Assembly: GCA_025358515.1 (NCBI GenBank)
Contig: JANYJG010000058.1
Span: forward strand, 1-46,888
Origin: Chloroflexota bacterium
GTDB taxonomy: Bacteria; Chloroflexota; Limnocylindria; Limnocylindrales; CSP1-4
DNA: 46,888 bases
Direction: 5' to 3'
This document shows positions 8,452-16,169 of this stretch, piece after piece. The notes under the pieces were generated by a model. That model ran no database searches. It was not told where the DNA came from and saw nothing but the letters and a program-made list of their open reading frames with translations. A program made the translations under genes and the position numbers. How positions within the stretch are numbered: position 1 is the stretch's first letter; the number at the start of each line of letters is the position of its first letter.

Positions 8452-8991
8452 ATGAGCGTTCCTTACGCGTTGCTGGGACTCCTGGAACGGGAGCCGCACC
8501 ATGGCTACGACCTCAAGCGCCTCCACGACGCTTACTTCGCGCCGGACAAGCCGCTCGCGTATGGCCAGGTCTACTCCACCCTGGCGCGGATGGAGGGACG
8601 CGGTCAGGTTCGCCTGGAAGGCGTCCAGCGGGTCGAGGGGCCCGACCGACGAAGTTTCGCCATCACGGACGACGGGCGTATCGAACTCGAGCGCTGGCTT
8701 ACCGAGCCGCTGGATCCGGAGCCCCATCTGCAGGCCGCGCTCTTCACCAAGGTTGTGCTAGCCATCTTGTCCGGTCGACCAGTCGAACAGTTGGTGGACT
8801 CCGAGCGCCATGCCCACCTCGAGCGAATGCGCGAACTGACGGCCATCCGTCGGACGGCTCCGCTCCAGATAGCGCTCCTTTCGGACTATTGCCTGTTCCA
8901 TCTCGAAGCCGACCTGCGCTGGCTCGAAGTCACCGCCGCCCGGGTGGGCGAGCTGAAGGCCCAACTGATGACCGTCAAGGAGACCAGATGA
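8452..8991 (+). CDS. PadR-family transcriptional regulator
   Basis: This 179-residue regulator has the PadR winged-helix signature at its N-terminus: SVPYALLGLLEREPHHGYDLK, then YGQVYSTLARMEGRGQV as the recognition helix and LEGVQ-RRSFAITDDGRIELERWL as the wing. The C-terminal half (residues 85-175) is helical and matches the long PadR dimerisation domain (subfamily with a C-terminal Vir-like domain). PadR repressors often control drug or stress exporters and are released by small-molecule ligands. It sits between the two ATPase genes and overlaps the second by ATGA, so it is embedded in the operon it probably controls through the dyad just upstream. Confidence 0.9.
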   Translation: MSVPYALLGLLEREPHHGYDLKRLHDAYFAPDKPLAYGQVYSTLARMEGRGQVRLEGVQRVEGPDRRSFAITDDGRIELERWLTEPLDPEPHLQAALFTKVVLAILSGRPVEQLVDSERHAHLERMRELTAIRRTAPLQIALLSDYCLFHLEADLRWLEVTAARVGELKAQLMTVKETR

Positions 8992-9701
8992 TCGAGCCCG
9001 CCGAATTGGCAGCCATCGCCGGGCGGCGCGATCTGCCGGTGCTAGTCGCGACTGGCCTGACCAAGCGCTTCGGCCAGACCGAGGCCCTGCGCGGGGTGGA
9101 CTTCAGCCTGTGCCGCGGCGAGGTCGTCGCGGTCATGGGTCCGAGCGGATCGGGCAAGTCCACGCTGCTCCATTGCCTGGCCGGGATTCTTCCGCCCGAC
9201 GGAGGCAGCGTGACCTTCGCGGGAACCCGAATCGATGACCTGGGTGAGTCCGCCCGGAGCAAGCTTCGCCGGTCGTCATTCGGCTTCGTCTTCCAGTTCG
9301 GCCAGCTCGTATCCGAATTGTCGGCTCTCGAGAATGTCTCGCTGCCGCTGCTCCTCAACGGCTCCCGGCGTTCCGATGCGGAGGCCGTCGCGGCCGAATG
9401 GTTCCCGCGGCTGGGGTTGGCCGGCATGGAGCGGCGCCGGCCGGGCGAGATGTCCGGCGGTCAGGCTCAGCGTGTGGCAGTTGCCCGAGCTCTTGTTACT
9501 CAGCCAAGCATCGTTTTCGCGGACGAGCCCACCGGCGCCCTGGACACGATCGCCGGCGAACAGGTGATGGAACTCCTCACTTCCGCCGCTGCCCACCAGA
9601 ACACCGGCGTTCTGCTCGTGACTCATGAGCCGCGAGTGGCGGCGTTTGCGCAGCGCGAGATCGTGGTCCGTGACGGCAGAGTCAGTGGCGCGGATCGATG
9701 A
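8988..9701 (+). CDS. ABC transporter ATP-binding protein (LolD/MacB-type), second copy
   Basis: This is a 237-residue ATPase with Walker A GPSGSGKST, Q-loop context GFVFQFGQLVSELSALENVSLPLLL, signature MSGGQAQRVAVARAL, Walker B IVFADEPTGALD and H-loop VTHEPRV. The signature differs from its neighbour's at LSGGE versus MSGGQ, so the two ATPases are diverged paralogues, not a recent duplication. The ATG overlaps the padR stop, and the gene's own stop overlaps the next permease start, both as ATGA. A longer frame opening at 8436 is only a shadow of padR. It most likely drives the 777-residue permease immediately downstream. Confidence 0.92.
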   Translation: MIEPAELAAIAGRRDLPVLVATGLTKRFGQTEALRGVDFSLCRGEVVAVMGPSGSGKSTLLHCLAGILPPDGGSVTFAGTRIDDLGESARSKLRRSSFGFVFQFGQLVSELSALENVSLPLLLNGSRRSDAEAVAAEWFPRLGLAGMERRRPGEMSGGQAQRVAVARALVTQPSIVFADEPTGALDTIAGEQVMELLTSAAAHQNTGVLLVTHEPRVAAFAQREIVVRDGRVSGADR

Positions 9702-12031
9702 CCTTCTCGGCGATCCGGCTGGGCGTGCGGCTGGCTCTGGCGGACGGTCGGCGGTCGTCCCTTGGGTTCCTCCTGACGGCCGTGGTTGTGGCCGTGGGAC
9801 CGGCCGTGCTGATGTTCGCCGTCTCATTCCAGCCGGCACTGGCGGAGCGGGATTCGCGATCGGCGTGGCGCGACCTCTGGAGGCCCAATATCGACGACGT
9901 CCCAGCCAAGCTGCTGATGGGCCGCCGCGACGACTTGTTCGAGGGCCAGACCTTGGTGCGGATTCTGCTTTCGCCGCCGGCCGCCGGGGTCGGGCATGCG
10001 GCCGACGCGCCGGTGCCGCCGGGGATCCCGGCCCTGCCGGGCGTGGGTCAGGCCTATGTCTCGCCGGCGCTGGCCGCGCTGCTGGCCGCCACCCCGGCCG
10101 ATCAGCTGGCAGCGCGAGTCGGGACCGTGGTGGGGACCATCGGACCGGAGGCGCTCCGCTCGCCGCAGGAACTCGTGGCGGTTATCGGAACGGACTGGGA
10201 CCACATCGGGTCCGCGGCGCCGAAGGTGGCCTTTGCCACCGTGTCGGCGCCGCCGGCACTGCCCCCGCTGGCGCTGCTCATCCTCGTTCTGGCGGTCGTC
10301 GGGTCGCTCGTGCCGGTGGCGGTTTTCGTTGCCACGGCCACACGGCTCGCCGCCAACCGGCGGGAGCAGAGGTTGGCGGCGCTGCGGCTCGTCGGAGCGA
10401 CGCCGGCCCAGGTGACGCGGCTGGCGGTCGTCGAGGCGTTGCTTTACACGGGCGTCGGAGCGCCGGCCGGGGTTCTCGTCTTCTGGCTGCTCAGGCCGTT
10501 GGTGGCGCAGATACCGCTAGATCGCGCCACGTGGTGGCCGGATTCGATTACGCCGCCGCTGGGCCAAGCGGTCGTGCTGATACTCCTGGTTCAGATCGTC
10601 GGTGCCGCGGCTGCGCTGGCGGGAATGCGCCGGCTCTCGCTGTCTCCGCTTGGGGTCCAGAGGAGGACCACGCCGCCGCCGCCGAGCGTGCTAAGGCTCG
10701 TGCCGACGCTCGTTGGGATCGTGGGGCTGCTGGTCAGTCTTACGGTCCTTCGCAACTCCATCGGCGAGGTCCCAACCCTGGTTGTCATCGGGGCGTCGTT
10801 CGCGGCAATCGTCGGTGGCATCGCCGTGGCCGGGCCGTGGCTGACCGTCGTTGTCGGCCGTGTCCTGGGCCGGATCGCTCGCGGGCCTTCGACGCTGCTG
10901 GCCGGTCGTCGCCTTGCGGACGATCCGCGTGGTTCTTTCGGCTCGATCGCCGGCGTGATCATGGCCGTATTCGTCGCCAGCGCCTTTTTCATGATGGCCG
11001 CATACGCGACTCGCCAGGCCGGCAGTTACGTCGCCTCGGTGCGCTCTGGAGTGGCCACGGCCCTTCTTGTCGACGGCACCGTAGACAACCATGTTGCCGG
11101 AGAGTTGGTTGGCGTTGCCGGCGTCCGCTCGGTCCTGGAGGTTCGGGAAGTCGAGCTCTTGGTTGGGCCATACCAGGTCGGCCTGACGGCGTGGGTTGCG
11201 CCGTGTGATTTGCTGGTCGCCACGTTGGAACTGCCGAACGCTTCGTGCGGCAGCGCCGGCATCCATTCGGTCATGCCCGATGGCGCGGCGCTGGGCTCGC
11301 TGTACACGATCTCACCGTTCAAGCAGGACGGCCTCACGTCGCGGACCATGGAGGTCCGGTTGCCGTCCGGGCAGGTGACCCCGCTTATGGCGCGCGACAA
11401 GGCCGGGCAGGGTCTGCCGGACCTATTCATAGAGCCGGACACGTTCAGCGCCGCCCTGACTGCCGATCCGAACGGAGCCGCGACCATCACGGCGTCCGAC
11501 CTCCCCGTCACGCGGCTGTACGTCAGCACCGACGGGACGCCCGCGGCCGGCGAACGGGTTCGGGCGGCGGTCCAGGGTGCGGCCCCGTCCGCGGCCGTCG
11601 TCTTGAGCGGGGAGGAGGTCAGCCAGATCCCGCAGTTCGCGGAGGTGTCGCGGATCGTTAGCCTGGGGCTGCTGGGATCGTTGCTGCTGGCCGGCTGCAG
11701 TCTGGCCGTCGCTACGATGACCGGCTTGCTCGAACGCCGGCGCGAGTACACGTTCCTGCGGGCTGCGGGTATGCCTGTTTCTCGTCTGCGTGCCCTGGTA
11801 TTGCTCCAGGCAGGCGTGCCACTCGTTGTCGTCTCGGGCTTCAGCGCATTGCTCGGGATCGCGGTGACGCAGGCCATCTTGCGCCTCTCCGGCGCAACGT
11901 CGGTTCCGCCGCCGGATCTATCGATCATTTGGCTTCTGGGCGCGAGCCTGGCAGCCGCTATGGCCGTTGTGGTCGCCACGTTGCCGGCGGTCGATCGACT
12001 GACCCGACCGACATCGTCGCGGAGCGAGTAG
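9698..12031 (+). CDS. FtsX/MacB-type ABC transporter permease, second copy
   Basis: This is a 777-residue membrane protein. An N-terminal helix (residues about 20-42) is followed by an external segment to about residue 187. A group of transmembrane helices with LAALRLVGATPAQVTRLAVVEALL comes next, then central helices around residues 290-450. A second external stretch runs from about 450 to 650, and a C-terminal FtsX unit holds EYTFLRAAGMPVSRLRALVLLQ. The two FtsX repeats, each with a glycine-rich coupling loop, fit an eight- to ten-helix FtsX/SalY-like permease of the kind used for antimicrobial-peptide resistance or sensing. It is the last gene of this run of overlapping genes. No hairpin with a T-run was seen after it. 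Confidence 0.87.
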   Translation: MTFSAIRLGVRLALADGRRSSLGFLLTAVVVAVGPAVLMFAVSFQPALAERDSRSAWRDLWRPNIDDVPAKLLMGRRDDLFEGQTLVRILLSPPAAGVGHAADAPVPPGIPALPGVGQAYVSPALAALLAATPADQLAARVGTVVGTIGPEALRSPQELVAVIGTDWDHIGSAAPKVAFATVSAPPALPPLALLILVLAVVGSLVPVAVFVATATRLAANRREQRLAALRLVGATPAQVTRLAVVEALLYTGVGAPAGVLVFWLLRPLVAQIPLDRATWWPDSITPPLGQAVVLILLVQIVGAAAALAGMRRLSLSPLGVQRRTTPPPPSVLRLVPTLVGIVGLLVSLTVLRNSIGEVPTLVVIGASFAAIVGGIAVAGPWLTVVVGRVLGRIARGPSTLLAGRRLADDPRGSFGSIAGVIMAVFVASAFFMMAAYATRQAGSYVASVRSGVATALLVDGTVDNHVAGELVGVAGVRSVLEVREVELLVGPYQVGLTAWVAPCDLLVATLELPNASCGSAGIHSVMPDGAALGSLYTISPFKQDGLTSRTMEVRLPSGQVTPLMARDKAGQGLPDLFIEPDTFSAALTADPNGAATITASDLPVTRLYVSTDGTPAAGERVRAAVQGAAPSAAVVLSGEEVSQIPQFAEVSRIVSLGLLGSLLLAGCSLAVATMTGLLERRREYTFLRAAGMPVSRLRALVLLQAGVPLVVVSGFSALLGIAVTQAILRLSGATSVPPPDLSIIWLLGASLAAAMAVVVATLPAVDRLTRPTSSRSE

Positions 12032-12200
12032 TCGCACTCGGGGCCGAGGGCCGGCTACTCGGCTACCTCGGCGTCCAGAGGGTTGCCCCTAAAGTTGCCC
12101 GTCGATGTCGATCACGTTGCGCCCGCAATCACTAATCTATATCAGCCGTGGCAGATAGTGGAAGCTGCACGGCCGAACGATTCGTCACCCATGGGGCTAA

Positions 12201-12229
12201 TTGCACCAATTCAATCCGGAGCGTATAGT
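12201..12229 (+). promoter_or_regulatory. Sigma-70-type promoter for the ice-binding-like gene
   Basis: TTGCAC (12201-12206) and TATAGT (12224-12229) are separated by exactly 17 bases, which is close to consensus for the housekeeping sigma factor. Transcription should begin near 12236 and give a leader of about 50 bases before the GTG at 12286. This is the clearest promoter in the window. The space between 12032 and 12200 shows nothing else recognisable. Confidence 0.7.
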
Positions 12230-12285
12230 GGCAGCAACAACGGGTAATGGTCAGGTGACCGCCAAACTCGTCAATGGAGGAATTT

Positions 12286-13029
12286 GTGCAAAAGCTCAGT
12301 AGGGTCCTAGCCGTCGTGGGCACGTTTGTTTTGCTCAGTCTCACTGGAACAAGCGCTGTTTTCGCGGCCGGCCCAGCACCAGTGGATCTTGGAACGGCTG
12401 GTAATTTTGTGATTCTCTCGAAGGCTGGAATCTCAACTACGGGCACCACCAAGATCACTGGGAACATCGGAGTGAGCCCAATCGCCGCGACTGCCATCAC
12501 GGGATTCGGGCTGGTGCGAGATAGCTCGGGTGCATTTTCTCGCTCATCTCTCGTGACCGGGAGAATCTACGCAGCCAACTATGCGGTTCCGACACCCAGC
12601 CAGCTCACCTCGGCTGTGGGCGCCATGGAAACCGCGTACCGAAACGCCGCAGGGCGGACGGCTGGCGTTACTGAACTGGGCGCCGGAAATATCGGTGGGC
12701 TGACACTCGCCCCTGGCGTCTACAAGTGGGGTACCGGCGTGAAGATCCCAACCGACGTCACTCTCTCGGGCGGCGCGAACGATGTTTGGGTCTTCCAGAT
12801 CGCTGGGACTCTCAGGATCAGCTCTGGCAAGAACGTTATCCTCCAGAACGGCGCACAGGCCAAGAACATCTTCTGGCAGGTCGCCGGGGCGACAACTCTG
12901 GGGACGAACTCAACGTTCAACGGAAACATTCTTGATAAGACAAACATTGCGCTACAGACTGGCGCAGTGCTGAGCGGTCGAGCACTGGCACAGACCGCAG
13001 TTACGCTCGACGCCAATCGAGTTAAGTAG
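12286..13029 (+). CDS. Secreted DUF3494 ice-binding-like protein
   Basis: This 247-residue protein has a signal peptide (LAVVGTFVLLSLTGTSAVFA, cleavage near AAG) and then a single DUF3494 domain filling the rest. Hallmarks are VDLGTAGNFVILSKAGIS at the start of the mature protein, ITGNIGVSPIAATAITGF, LAPGVYKWGTGVKIPTDVTL, the WVFQIAGTL strand, and NIFWQVAGATTLGTNSTFNG followed by GRALAQTAVTLD. This family forms a beta-solenoid; characterised members bind ice or inhibit recrystallisation, but many homologues have unproven roles in adhesion. GTG 12286 is preferred because GGAGG at 12276-12280 sits 5 bases upstream; an ATG at 12274 would overlap that site. It has its own promoter and terminator. 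Its base composition looks less GC-rich than its neighbours', consistent with acquisition by transfer. Confidence 0.88.
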   Translation: MQKLSRVLAVVGTFVLLSLTGTSAVFAAGPAPVDLGTAGNFVILSKAGISTTGTTKITGNIGVSPIAATAITGFGLVRDSSGAFSRSSLVTGRIYAANYAVPTPSQLTSAVGAMETAYRNAAGRTAGVTELGAGNIGGLTLAPGVYKWGTGVKIPTDVTLSGGANDVWVFQIAGTLRISSGKNVILQNGAQAKNIFWQVAGATTLGTNSTFNGNILDKTNIALQTGAVLSGRALAQTAVTLDANRVK

Positions 13030-13061
13030 GGACTCTGACCCACTTTCCAGGGCCCCTAGTT

Positions 13062-13102
13062 GCGACCTCCATGGACGATGGCGTCCGTGGAGGTCGCTTT
13101 TT
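13062..13102 (+). terminator. Rho-independent terminator after the ice-binding-like gene
   Basis: Bases 13062-13077 pair with 13082-13097 to make a 16-pair stem (one G-U pair) around a 4-base loop, followed directly by TTTTT at 13098-13102. It lies 32 bases after the stop codon. It is the only convincing intrinsic terminator hairpin I found in the window. Confidence 0.88.
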
Positions 13103-13307
13103 GAGTTGGCGGCTGCTTTCAGGTAGACACGCGCCCGGACCGCGACCTCGCGGTGGACTGACCACTAAGATCGCCCGGCACCGTAGAATGGGCGGTGCCT
13201 GTTGAGGCGGATTCCATCGCTCGGTACCCCGCTGTGAAGTCTCGTAGACGTACAGCACATGCGATACAAGCGGTGGAGGTTCCGCCAGGACGGCTAGAAC
13301 GATCGGC

Positions 13308-13383
13308 CGGGGTGTAGCGTAGTGGTTAGCGCACATGCTTTGGGAGCATGAGATCGTGGGTTCGAATCCCACCGCCCCGACCA
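13308..13383 (+). tRNA. tRNA-Pro (anticodon TGG)
   Basis: The acceptor strand CGGGGTG (13308-13314) pairs with CGCCCCG (13373-13379) with one G-U pair. The anticodon arm is CATGC-TTTGGGA-GCATG with anticodon TGG, and the T arm is GTGGG-TTCGAAT-CCCAC. The CCA end is encoded (13381-13383). A TTTTT run follows at 13384-13388 and could help termination. TGG decodes CCA and, with wobble or modification, other proline codons. Confidence 0.96.
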
Positions 13384-13752
13384 TTTTTGACGGGAACTCC
13401 GGCACAAACGATATCTCCAGACCCCAGGGCTCCGCGCCACCGATGGCATTGTTGCGCCAGGCACGTTGAGATCGTCTGCCGGCTACCCCGTCGCCGCCGC
13501 CGGCGCACTCTTCCGGCTGGGCAACCGCTCGTAGCGGGCCGCGGTCCAAGGCCCTTCTTCAGCCAATTGCAAGGTTCACGCATCACGATGAAGACGTAGA
13601 CAGATGGCTCACGTCTGGGACGCCCGCCTGTCTAGGACCGTCAGGGCTTCCCGCCCCTGGTCGACCGCATGAGAGCGTCGCTGTAAAGGCCTGAGGGCCC
13701 GGCGTGGACGCCGCGCTGCTGGATTGGGCAATTGCCCACATCACAGGACTGA
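13384..13752. other. Intergenic stretch, no gene recognised
   Basis: Apart from the T-run after the tRNA, I see no coding frame, repeat or hairpin I trust here. Open frames on the minus strand cross the tRNA and are artefacts. The start of the next gene at 13753 is a TTG without a convincing ribosome binding site, so its true start could lie nearby. Confidence 0.5.
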
Positions 13753-15489
13753 TTGACTTTGGAGCTCATTCGAACGGGGCTGCCTCTGAGCCGCCGGCTC
13801 GGCGCCGCAATTCCGACCTGGGCACGGCCTCGCCGGCTGCTCCGGTTCGCCGCCGCTGTGGCCGTCTTCGCCGTGACCCTCGCGATCACGGCTCAGAACG
13901 AGCATGCGCCGCTCGACATTCGCATTGGTCCGGTGGGGGATTGGATCGCGGCCGTGGTTCCGCCCCTGGCAGCTCTTGCGGCTGCCGCCGCCGTCCTTCG
14001 CCCATGGCCGGCTTTCCTGGCGATCGTGCTGCTGACGCCGGTTTGGAACGTGGCCCAGATTTCCTGGGATATGCCGCCGGTCTGGATTGTCGGGCCGGTG
14101 TCCTGGTCCGTTCCGCTGGTGCAGGTCATCGCCCAGACCGTGTTCGCCGTGGCGCTGGCCGTGGGCTGTCTGCTGCGATCGCCCGCCCCGGCCCCGCCCG
14201 CCCCGGCCCCGCCCGCCCCGGCCCCGCCCGCCCCGGCCCCTCCCGGCCCGGCCGCGCCTTCATCGGGCCTGTCAGTTCGGCGGTTCGTGGCGTCGTTGAA
14301 CGCCAATCGCCTGGGCGCGCTGGCCATCGCCGGCGTCGTTGTCCTGGCCATCCTCTCGACAGTTTCATCGCCGGCACAGGCAACGAGCCTGACGGTCCTG
14401 ATGCACGGGATCATCGAGCCCGTGGCGATGGGCTTCATCCTGCTCGCCCTGCGGCCTACCAGGCGCGGTCTCGCGCTCGTAGCGCTCGTGCTCGGTCTAT
14501 CGGTGGCTCTGGGTAGCCTGCTGAACATCGTCCAGACTGTGCCGGCGTCCACCCTCCACTTGCTCCAGGCAGACCGCCTCATCTTCTCCCGGTTGACGTA
14601 CTTCAACGTCGGACTCTTCGGCGAGATGCTGGCGATGGCCATCCCGCTGCTCGTGGCCGCTCTCGCCGCGAGGCGACACCTGGGTCTGGGCCGGCGCGGC
14701 GTGGCGCTGGTCGCGATTGCGCTTGCCGTCTCCCTGGCGGGTCTATTCCTGACCTTTTCCAAGAGCGCCTGGATCGCCACGTCCGGAGCGACGGTGGTGT
14801 TGCTGCTTCTGCTGGCGGGGACCTGGAGGAAGCGCGGCGCTATCGCCCTGACCGCCGGGCTGCTATCCACGGCCGTGGTCCCGTGGCCGGCGCTCGTCCT
14901 CCAGATCTCGCCGACGTTGGATAGCGCATATCGGACCGTAATGGTTGCCGTGGTCGGCCAGAGTCGGTTCGACTCATGGAACCCGGCGACTCTGGCGGGT
15001 CGAGGTTCCCTGGTTGAGCGCTTCTACACGACCAGGGCCGCGGTTCAGATGGCTTTCGATCGTCCGCTGCTCGGAGTTGGGTTGGATCGGTTCAAAGCCG
15101 AATACGTGGGCGGCTACAAACCTGCCGCCGCCCAACTGACGCCCGATTCGGCGCACGCTTTCTGGCCCGAGATTGCGGCCGAACTAGGAATGCCGGCGTT
15201 GGTTCTGGTAGTGCTGATCTTCCTGGCCGCGCTGGCGGCCTTGTGGCGCGTCTACCGCGCCCCGCCCGACGCCGCGACAAGGACCCTCGCGGCGGCCCTC
15301 CTCGGTTCGCTGGTGGCGTGGATCTTGGTTGCCACCGCCTTCGCCGGGGACATGTATCGACCGTGGCGGAACATGTCGTCCGACTTCGTCATGATGGCGA
15401 TCCTGATGGCGGCGGCGTTCGCCCTGGCCAGGCTGGGAACGGCGTCACGAAACGAGCCCATGACAGCCGCGCCCGCCGCGGGAGCCTAG
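13753..15489 (+). CDS. O-antigen ligase/polymerase (Wzy/WaaL)-like membrane protein
   Basis: This is a multi-pass membrane protein of 578 residues. About four helices lie in residues 30-140, then a cytoplasmic or external Pro/Ala linker (PAPAPP repeated, residues 143-170), and then about eight more helices. The Wzy_C-type region near residues 435-480 shows AFDRPLLGVGLDRFKAEY and DSAHAFWPEIAAELGMPAL, which match the family's RP-x-GxG and HxxxxxxxxExG patterns. Such proteins polymerise or ligate undecaprenyl-linked glycans at the outer face of the membrane, which suits the polysaccharide genes nearby. The linker is encoded by four perfect 15-base tandem repeats. The gene converges on rdgB with a 4-base overlap (CTAG). 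The TTG start is uncertain. Confidence 0.75.
   Translation: MTLELIRTGLPLSRRLGAAIPTWARPRRLLRFAAAVAVFAVTLAITAQNEHAPLDIRIGPVGDWIAAVVPPLAALAAAAAVLRPWPAFLAIVLLTPVWNVAQISWDMPPVWIVGPVSWSVPLVQVIAQTVFAVALAVGCLLRSPAPAPPAPAPPAPAPPAPAPPGPAAPSSGLSVRRFVASLNANRLGALAIAGVVVLAILSTVSSPAQATSLTVLMHGIIEPVAMGFILLALRPTRRGLALVALVLGLSVALGSLLNIVQTVPASTLHLLQADRLIFSRLTYFNVGLFGEMLAMAIPLLVAALAARRHLGLGRRGVALVAIALAVSLAGLFLTFSKSAWIATSGATVVLLLLLAGTWRKRGAIALTAGLLSTAVVPWPALVLQISPTLDSAYRTVMVAVVGQSRFDSWNPATLAGRGSLVERFYTTRAAVQMAFDRPLLGVGLDRFKAEYVGGYKPAAAQLTPDSAHAFWPEIAAELGMPALVLVVLIFLAALAALWRVYRAPPDAATRTLAAALLGSLVAWILVATAFAGDMYRPWRNMSSDFVMMAILMAAAFALARLGTASRNEPMTAAPAAGA
14181..14240 (+). repeat. Four perfect 15-bp tandem repeats (GCCCGCCCCGGCCCC)
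   Basis: Four identical in-frame copies of GCCCGCCCCGGCCCC encode APAPP repeated in a linker between two membrane blocks of the O-antigen ligase-like protein. The perfect identity, including third positions, points to recent slippage expansion. Copy number could vary between strains without breaking the frame. Confidence 0.9.
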
Positions 15490-16163
15490 AAGCCCAGCCG
15501 CTCCAGAATCGGGTGCATCCGCCGAGCGGCGCGGCCCCGGTGCGAGATCCGATGCTTGGCCTCGGCCGACCATTCGCCCAGGGTGCGGCCACCAGGCGGT
15601 TCAGACGCGGGCTCGAAAATCGGGTCGTAGCCAAACCCGCCGTCGCCGCGCGGCGCCTTCGCGATCCGCCCGGCGCAAGTTCCTCGGGCAATGATGACGG
15701 GCCTGCCACCACGCGGGCCCGTGGCCTCCGGTAACGCGAGCGCCAGGGCACATCGGTACCTCGCGCCACGTTGCCCCGCGGCGAGCCCTGACAGGGCCCC
15801 CAGGAGCTTGGCGTTGTTCTCCTCGTCGGTCGCTTGCTCGCCGGCATATCGGCGAGTCCTGACGCCGGGCCCGCCGTCCAGGGCCTCCACCTCCAGACCC
15901 GAGTCGTCGGCCAGCGTGGGCAGGCCCGAAAGATTCGCGAAGAAGCGGGCCTTCTTCGATGCGTTCGATTCGAACGTCTGGCCGTCTTCGATCGCGTCCC
16001 CGGTGACCCCGACGCCGTCCAGGTCCACCAGTTTCGTCCGCAACGGACCGAGCAGCTCGCGCAGTTCCCGCAGCTTATGCGCGGAACGTGTCGCGACCAG
16101 CAATCGGGATCGATCCGCCGCCGCCGCCGCTTGAGGCTCCTTCGTTTCGCTGTGCCCGGGCAC
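15486..16163 (-). CDS. rdgB: RdgB/HAM1-type XTP/dITP pyrophosphatase
   Basis: This 225-residue protein belongs to the ITPase family that hydrolyses non-canonical purine triphosphates (ITP, XTP, dITP) to monophosphates and keeps them out of nucleic acids. Motifs seen are LLVATRSAHKLRELRELLG at the N-terminus, LPTLADDSGLEVEALDGGPG (metal and substrate site), RYAGEQATDEENNAKLL and GGFGYDPIFEP, ending with the SHRGRA helix. The usual asparagine of the TxN-xxK motif is serine here (TRSAHK), and the canonical SARYAG reads TRRYAG. The protein is slightly longer than typical (about 200) because of an insertion near residues 150-160. It starts at GTG 6 bases after the rph stop, so rph and rdgB are co-transcribed, a common bacterial pairing. 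Confidence 0.93.
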   Translation of the reverse strand: MPGHSETKEPQAAAAADRSRLLVATRSAHKLRELRELLGPLRTKLVDLDGVGVTGDAIEDGQTFESNASKKARFFANLSGLPTLADDSGLEVEALDGGPGVRTRRYAGEQATDEENNAKLLGALSGLAAGQRGARYRCALALALPEATGPRGGRPVIIARGTCAGRIAKAPRGDGGFGYDPIFEPASEPPGGRTLGEWSAEAKHRISHRGRAARRMHPILERLGF

Positions 16164-16169
16164 CGGCTG

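Noticed and set aside
8436-9701. Long open frame that could extend the second ATPase upstream by 184 codons
   Set aside because: The extension overlaps all of padR and reads as Arg/Pro-rich shadow; ATG 8988 overlaps the padR stop and starts the ATPase alignment.
12032-12090. Possible terminator hairpin after the second permease (GCCGA...TCGGC)
   Set aside because: The stem is only five pairs with a long loop and there is no T-run.
13022-13549. Minus-strand open frame of 175 codons with the phrase GAVGFEPTISCSQSM
   Set aside because: This is the well-known artefact of reading antisense through a tRNA gene; it also crosses the terminator of the ice-binding-like gene.
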